From Pseudobowmanella sp964228145 (GTDB lineage: Bacteria > Pseudomonadota > Gammaproteobacteria > Enterobacterales > Alteromonadaceae), in assembly GCA_964228145.1 (NCBI GenBank), contig CAXQZJ010000178.1, forward strand, positions 1 through 12,448: a stretch of DNA of 12,448 nt, read 5' to 3'. This document shows positions 8,518-12,448 of the stretch, in pieces; within the stretch, counting starts at the first letter, position 1, and each line of letters opens with the position of its first letter. The notes beneath the pieces are model-generated. The model searched no databases. It had not been told where the DNA came from and saw only the letters and a list, made by a program, of their open reading frames with translations. Position numbers and translations under genes: made by a program.

Positions 8518-9047
8518 TGCTTCAGCCAAGTAAAGACTGGTGTTGGTATTACGATAAGACTCAGGATTGTCTGGCCATTGCGCTGTCTGACGATATGGTT
8601 TTTATGACGCCATATGGGGAGCGTCGGTTGATTGCCGGTGCGAAGGTTGAGCAGGGATTCAGTTTAGAGGACATGCAGTTTTACATCCAGACAGCGGAAA
8701 AACTGCAGGCTCATGTGAGTGAATTTAGTCCTGCCCAACTGACGCAAATTGCCTTAAATGCTACGGCAGTGAATAAGTTCTACAAACCACAAATGCCGAA
8801 GAGCTGGTTTTTTAATCGTCAAGGCTATAGCGGTGTGTGTCATGGCTTGGCAATTTTAGAAAATATCGACGGGTATGGTGTGTTTTTGCAGGTTGATAGT
8901 GATGAGCATGCCAGCCTGTGCATGCTGGTGAGTCCGTCGATGCAGTTGGATCAGCAAAAGCAGATGAAGCAGTTTGAAGTCATCAAGGTAATGAACGATT
9001 ACCTGTACCCCTATCTGGAGATGGATGAGGGGTTAAAATACGCCTGA
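8517..9047 (+). CDS. zapC: Cell division protein ZapC (Z-ring stabiliser)
   Basis: ZapC is a small cytoplasmic protein that binds FtsZ, promotes lateral bundling of protofilaments and stabilises the Z ring at mid-cell. The 176-residue product compares well with E. coli ZapC (180). The N-terminus carries the family's tryptophan-rich WCWYYD segment (8-13), and KPQMPKSW (90-97) is the best-conserved family motif. The C-terminal region (VIKVMNDYLYP) also matches. An earlier in-frame ATG at 8463 would add 18 residues with no family counterpart, and its only purine run abuts the ATG. The ATG at 8517 has TGGA six bases upstream and lines up with the E. coli start, so it is preferred. It lies between pyrD and rlmKL as in many Alteromonadales. 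The leader can fold over this start. Confidence 0.93.
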   Translation: MLQPSKDWCWYYDKTQDCLAIALSDDMVFMTPYGERRLIAGAKVEQGFSLEDMQFYIQTAEKLQAHVSEFSPAQLTQIALNATAVNKFYKPQMPKSWFFNRQGYSGVCHGLAILENIDGYGVFLQVDSDEHASLCMLVSPSMQLDQQKQMKQFEVIKVMNDYLYPYLEMDEGLKYA

Positions 9048-9071
9048 GTAAACTAACCAAACGGCGCAATT

Positions 9072-9092
9072 TACCCTGCAATAGGGTATAAT
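9072..9092 (+). promoter_or_regulatory. Perfect -10 box within a dyad, probable rlmKL promoter
   Basis: TATAAT at 9087-9092 matches the -10 consensus fully. No good -35 lies at the right distance (9064-9069 reads GCGCAA), so an activator or upstream contacts may be needed. TACCCT (9072-9077) and AGGGTA (9083-9088) form a six-base dyad with a five-base spacer overlapping the -10, a layout that would suit an operator. Transcription would start near 9099, about 45 bases before the preferred GTG and only about 9 before the upstream GTG. Confidence 0.55.
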
Positions 9093-9143
9093 CAGGCCAT
9101 TCGTTTTGTGGCTTGGCCACCTCACTGTGTTACTAAGGTTACT

Positions 9144-11240
9144 GTGTTTCTTACCATTACCGCCGCTAAAGGACTCGAAGACGTCCTGCAAGCTGAATTA
9201 AGTCAACTTTGTCCTCACCTTGAATTTCAATTAAAGCCCGGCCTGGTGCAAGCTGACGCGACGCTAGAGGATATGTATTTTATTGCCTTGCATTCGCGTT
9301 TGGCCAATCGGGTACTGGTTAAGGTTGCCGAAGGTGCCGTGACTTCCGCAGATGAACTCTATCGTTTAGCTGAGAGTATTGACTGGCCATCTATGTTTCC
9401 GGTCAATGCCAGTTTCGCGGTCGATTTCAGTGGTACGGATAAAGTTATCAGAAACACCCAATTTGGTGCCTTAACGGTCAAAGATGCCGTAGTAGACAGC
9501 TATTCCCGAAAAGTTGATGATCGTCCATTTGTGGACAAACAAGCTGCAGATTGGCGCATACACGTTCGGCTACACCGACAGCAAGTCCAACTGTTTTTGG
9601 ATATGGGAGCAGGTAGCCTGCACCAACGGGCTTATCGACAGCAAACTGGCGATGCGCCGATTAAAGAACATTTAGCGGCAGCCATGCTTATTCGCAGCGG
9701 TTGGAGCAGTCATCAAAGCATGCCTTTATACGACCCTATGTGTGGCTCCGGTACAATCGCGATAGAAGCGGCACTGATGGCGTCTAATGTCGCGCCTGGG
9801 TTGCGCAGAATACGCTGGGGCTTTGACTATTGGCAGCAGCATGATGAATCCGTATGGAACCAGATTAAACAACAAGCAGAAGAGGCGGTAATACACCCTG
9901 AAGTAAGCATTTTTGCATCAGACACTGATGCCAAAGTCATCGAGGCTGCTAAACAAAATGCAGAGGCCGCAGACGTGGCAGAGCTAATACATTTCAAGGT
10001 TGCTGACGCCACACAGGCTATTGCACCTTGTGAGCAGCCCGGGTTCGTCGTTTCCAACCCACCCTACGGGGAGCGACTTGGGGAACTGGCCAGTTTGCTG
10101 CCCGTATTTGAACAGTGGGGCCGTCAACTTAAAGCTCACTATGCCGGTTGGCAGCTTGCCTTATTGACATCAAATCGAGACTTGTTGCGCCAGCTTAAAT
10201 TGGGTTCTCATAAACAGTACAACCTAATGAACGGTAAATTAGCTTGTCAGCTGGTTTTGTACAGCATGGATGAACGCAACTGTGAGGAGCGTGAAGCCCG
10301 TACCAACAATGATTTTGCCAATCGATTGAGCAAAAACCTGGCCAGAATGAAGAACTGGATTAAACGTCAGGATACCGATTGCTATCGCGTTTATGACGCA
10401 GATCTACCTGAGTACAATGTGGCGATTGACCGTTATCAGGATTGGGTGGTGGTAAACGAGTATGCGGCGCCTAAAAATGTACCGGAAGCTAAGACCCGCC
10501 AGCGTTTAATGGAAGTGGTCCAGTCATTGCCTCAGGTAATGGGTGTCGCTGCGGCTAACATCGTCGTGAAAGTCCGCGAGCAACAAAAGGGCACGAGGCA
10601 ATATCAAAAACTTGACCAGAAAAAAGACATGCTGGAAGTGTATGAAAATGGTGCAAGATTTTGGGTTAACTTACATGACTATTTAGACACAGGTCTGTTC
10701 CTGGACCACCGGATTACCCGGCAACTGGTGCAGCAGCGTAGCCGTAATAAAGAAGTCTTAAATTTGTTTTCTTATACCGGCAGCGTATCGGTTCACGCAG
10801 CTCTGGGAGGCGCACGACGTATCACCACAGTCGATATGTCAAAAACCTATCTTGAATGGGCGAAAAAGAATTTCACCCTGAATAAACTCAGTGGTGCCTA
10901 CAAATTTGAGCAGGCGGATTGCCTTAATTGGCTTAAACAGGATAAGGCGCACTACGATCTTATCTTTATCGACCCACCGTCGTTTTCCAATTCAAAGCGA
11001 ATGGACACGACCTGGGATGTTCAAAGGGATTACCTGGCATTACTGGCAGACGCCAAGCAACGCTTGTCCTCTGGCGGTGAGATTATTTTCTCGAATAACT
11101 TACGTAAGTTTAAATTCGACACTGAGGCGGTTGAAGCATTGGGTTTTGCGATAGAGGATTGGTGTCAAAAGACCTTGCCTGAAGATTTTAAGCGCAATCC
11201 GCGTATTCACCATTGCTGGTTATTGGTCAATAAGGATTAA
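9144..11240 (+). CDS. rlmL: Bifunctional 23S rRNA methyltransferase RlmKL
   Basis: This fused enzyme methylates 23S rRNA twice during large-subunit assembly, using S-adenosylmethionine: m2G2445 by the N-terminal half (RlmL) and m7G2069 by the C-terminal half (RlmK), E. coli numbering. The order is a THUMP RNA-binding region (about 40-155), then the RlmL domain with DPMCGSGT (197-204) and the catalytic NPPYGER (305-311). The RlmK domain follows, with NLFSYTGS (540-547) and DPPSFSNSKRM (610-620). At 698 residues it is close to E. coli's 702. The frame is open to a GTG at 9108, but GTG 9144 is preferred. It has AAGG (9135-9138) five bases upstream, it aligns with the E. coli N-terminus (MFLTITAAKGLE against MNSLFASTARGLE), and the likely transcription start would leave almost no leader for GTG 9108. 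The gene heads a tight unit with the glutaredoxin-like gene and the ABC-F gene. Confidence 0.97.
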   Translation: MFLTITAAKGLEDVLQAELSQLCPHLEFQLKPGLVQADATLEDMYFIALHSRLANRVLVKVAEGAVTSADELYRLAESIDWPSMFPVNASFAVDFSGTDKVIRNTQFGALTVKDAVVDSYSRKVDDRPFVDKQAADWRIHVRLHRQQVQLFLDMGAGSLHQRAYRQQTGDAPIKEHLAAAMLIRSGWSSHQSMPLYDPMCGSGTIAIEAALMASNVAPGLRRIRWGFDYWQQHDESVWNQIKQQAEEAVIHPEVSIFASDTDAKVIEAAKQNAEAADVAELIHFKVADATQAIAPCEQPGFVVSNPPYGERLGELASLLPVFEQWGRQLKAHYAGWQLALLTSNRDLLRQLKLGSHKQYNLMNGKLACQLVLYSMDERNCEEREARTNNDFANRLSKNLARMKNWIKRQDTDCYRVYDADLPEYNVAIDRYQDWVVVNEYAAPKNVPEAKTRQRLMEVVQSLPQVMGVAAANIVVKVREQQKGTRQYQKLDQKKDMLEVYENGARFWVNLHDYLDTGLFLDHRITRQLVQQRSRNKEVLNLFSYTGSVSVHAALGGARRITTVDMSKTYLEWAKKNFTLNKLSGAYKFEQADCLNWLKQDKAHYDLIFIDPPSFSNSKRMDTTWDVQRDYLALLADAKQRLSSGGEIIFSNNLRKFKFDTEAVEALGFAIEDWCQKTLPEDFKRNPRIHHCWLLVNKD

Positions 11241-11244
11241 CCTG

Positions 11245-11466
11245 ATGTGGGTGTTGTATAGCACTGATGGGTGCCACTTATGTGATCAGGCAATGGCGTT
11301 GTGCCATCAAGCTGGTATTGAGCCAGAAGTCGAAGACATCGCCCTGAATGATGAATTATTTGCCCGGTACGGTGTACGTATACCAGTACTAAAAAGCCGT
11401 TCGAGCGACCGTGAATTGGGTTGGCCGTTCGATTCTTTTCAATTAGCTGAGTTTATCAATGAGTAG
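11245..11466 (+). CDS. Glutaredoxin-like thiol-disulfide protein (DUF836 family)
   Basis: This 73-residue protein has a minimal thioredoxin fold of the glutaredoxin-like DUF836 family (PF05768). It opens with strand WVLYST, then the redox motif Cys10-His-Leu-Cys13 at the start of a helix, a second strand around residues 27-33, and the cis-proline loop RIPVL (Pro47) that packs against the CxxC. It ends with the final helix (QLAEFINE). A cytoplasmic thiol-disulfide role is expected; no specific substrate is known for this family. ATG 11245 has AAGGA (11232-11236) eight bases upstream, lying inside the rlmKL 3' end. The gap to the rlmKL stop is 4 bases, and its own stop overlaps the next gene by 8 bases, so all three are probably co-transcribed and translationally coupled. 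This neighbourhood is common in Alteromonas and Shewanella relatives. Confidence 0.9.
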   Translation: MWVLYSTDGCHLCDQAMALCHQAGIEPEVEDIALNDELFARYGVRIPVLKSRSSDRELGWPFDSFQLAEFINE

Positions 11467-12448
11467 TTTGCTGCAGTTAAAAAATGCCAGTCTGAGTTTA
11501 GGCCATCCTCCCTTGCTGGATGGCATTGACCTTGTCATTCAGCCTCAGGAACGTATTTGTCTGGTCGGCAGAAACGGCTGTGGTAAGTCCACACTGTTAA
11601 AGGTCATTGGCGCAGATATGGCCCTCGACGATGGTCACAGAATTGTTTCTGCTGAGATTAAAATTGCCCGCCTGGAACAGGACCCACCATTATCTGTCGA
11701 TAAAACCTTGTTTGATTATGTTGCTGAGGAATTGGCTGAAGTCGGACAGTTATTGAGTGATTATGCGGCGCAAAGCCTGATTGTGGTGAATGACCACAGT
11801 GATGCGCAAATGGCGAAATTAGAACGCTTGCAGCAGCAACTGGACCATCACAATGGTTGGCAACTGGAGCAACAAATACAGCAGGTGTTGACCCAACTTA
11901 AGCTCGACGGTCAAGCGCGATTGAGTACGCTGTCTGGGGGATGGCGCCGCAAAGCCGCGCTGGCACGAGCGTTGGTCAGAAATCCCGATATTCTGTTACT
12001 TGATGAGCCGACCAACCACCTGGATATTGAATCAATTATTTGGCTGGAGCAATTCCTAAACAGTTTCCCCGGAGCTGTGGTGATTGTCTCCCACGATAAG
12101 ATGTTCTTGGATCACGTGACGAACCGAAGTATAGAAATTGTGCTTGGACGTATCTACGATTTTAATAAACCATATTCCCAATACCTAGTATTGCGCGAAG
12201 AGCTAAAAGAACAGCAGCGGAACGCCCAAAAAAATCAGGAGCGACAGATTCAACAGACAGAGAAGTTGATCGAAAAATTTCGCGCTAAAGCCTCTAAGGC
12301 CTCTATGGCTCAATCACTGATCAAGAAATTGGATCGAATTGACCGAATCGAGGTAGATGAAGACGACACCTCGGTGATGAAATTGCGTTTTCCGGTTTCT
12401 GTGACTCCTGGTAAAGTAGTCGTGGAATTACACGGGTTGAGCAAGTCG
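11459..12448 (+). CDS. uup: ABC-F ATPase, Uup-like first half with non-Uup linker, cut by window end
   Basis: ABC-F proteins are soluble tandem ATPases that bind the ribosome near the E site; E. coli Uup affects translation and precise transposon excision. The visible 330 codons (of roughly 640 usual) contain the first ATPase domain. It has Walker A GRNGCGKST (37-45), signature LSGGW (158-162), Walker B with Glu183 in LLLDEPTNHLD (179-189) and switch His212. Residues 1 to about 180 follow E. coli Uup closely, including IARLEQDPP and QLDHHNGWQLE. After Walker B the match is lost. The Uup hallmark WIRQGIKARRTRNEGRVRAL is absent, and the linker instead reads KFRAKASKA (273-281) and IDRIEVDEDD (294-303), as in YbiT/YdiF-class and especially Bacteroidetes ABC-F proteins. 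The start ATG 11459 overlaps the preceding gene by 8 bases. The ABC-F class is certain. The symbol applies to the first half only; the origin of the second part is open. Confidence 0.88.
   Translation, partial: MSSLLQLKNASLSLGHPPLLDGIDLVIQPQERICLVGRNGCGKSTLLKVIGADMALDDGHRIVSAEIKIARLEQDPPLSVDKTLFDYVAEELAEVGQLLSDYAAQSLIVVNDHSDAQMAKLERLQQQLDHHNGWQLEQQIQQVLTQLKLDGQARLSTLSGGWRRKAALARALVRNPDILLLDEPTNHLDIESIIWLEQFLNSFPGAVVIVSHDKMFLDHVTNRSIEIVLGRIYDFNKPYSQYLVLREELKEQQRNAQKNQERQIQQTEKLIEKFRAKASKASMAQSLIKKLDRIDRIEVDEDDTSVMKLRFPVSVTPGKVVVELHGLSKS

Noticed and set aside
8421..8537. Four copies of AAAGAC around the zapC leader
   Set aside because: The spacing is irregular (61, 11 and 39 bases) and the flanks share nothing, so a short-word coincidence is the better explanation.
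9108..9143. 12-residue N-terminal extension of RlmKL from GTG 9108
   Set aside because: It has no Shine-Dalgarno, lies about nine bases from the likely transcription start, and makes the protein longer than its relatives.
10891..11154. 87-codon plus-strand open frame inside rlmKL
   Set aside because: It overlaps the RlmK catalytic motif region in another frame, and its translation resembles no family I know.
12118..12448. Recent horizontal transfer of the uup linker judged from base composition
   Set aside because: Codon and base use there do not differ clearly by eye from the upstream genes, so composition supports neither transfer nor an assembly join; only the protein motifs suggest a hybrid.

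Overview
The window carries a stretch of conserved chromosomal genes, all on the + strand, from a gammaproteobacterium that most resembles the Alteromonadales. The main support is the run pyrD - zapC - rlmKL - DUF836-type glutaredoxin - uup. ZapC is known only from a few gammaproteobacterial orders, and the fused RlmKL and the single large NAD-dependent glutamate dehydrogenase fit the same placement. This placement rests on gene content and remembered family sequences, not on a search. There are no RNA genes, insertion sequences, CRISPR arrays or phage genes, and no gene-free stretch longer than about 160 bases.

Layout. (1) Bases 1-2341: an RND/MMPL-superfamily inner-membrane exporter whose first few codons lie before the window, closed by a strong intrinsic terminator. 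(2) Bases 2501-7333: a 1610-residue NAD-glutamate dehydrogenase with two candidate promoters upstream and its own terminator. (3) Bases 7402-8409: pyrD, starting with GTG only 22 bases after that terminator. (4) Bases 8517-9047: zapC, whose leader can fold an inverted repeat over its own ribosome binding site and start codon. (5) Bases 9144-11240: rlmKL, preceded by a perfect TATAAT box set inside a small dyad. (6) Bases 11245-11466: a small glutaredoxin-like protein. (7) From 11459 to the right edge: an ABC-F ATPase beginning as a normal Uup. Genes 5-7 are separated by 4 bases or overlap by 8, so they look like one transcription unit.

Functionally the genes are unrelated housekeeping functions: export, glutamate catabolism feeding the TCA cycle, pyrimidine synthesis, Z-ring stabilisation, 23S rRNA methylation, thiol redox, and ribosome-associated ATPase activity. 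The last three and the methylase have a loose ribosome and translation theme.

The item most worth a second look is at the right edge. The ABC-F gene reads as proteobacterial Uup up to the Walker B motif. After that its switch region and inter-domain linker match the YbiT/YdiF class, and most closely the Bacteroidetes ABC-F proteins. That is either a natural domain swap between two translation-factor families or an assembly chimera joined at the conserved Walker B sequence. I found no convincing new multi-gene system in the window.
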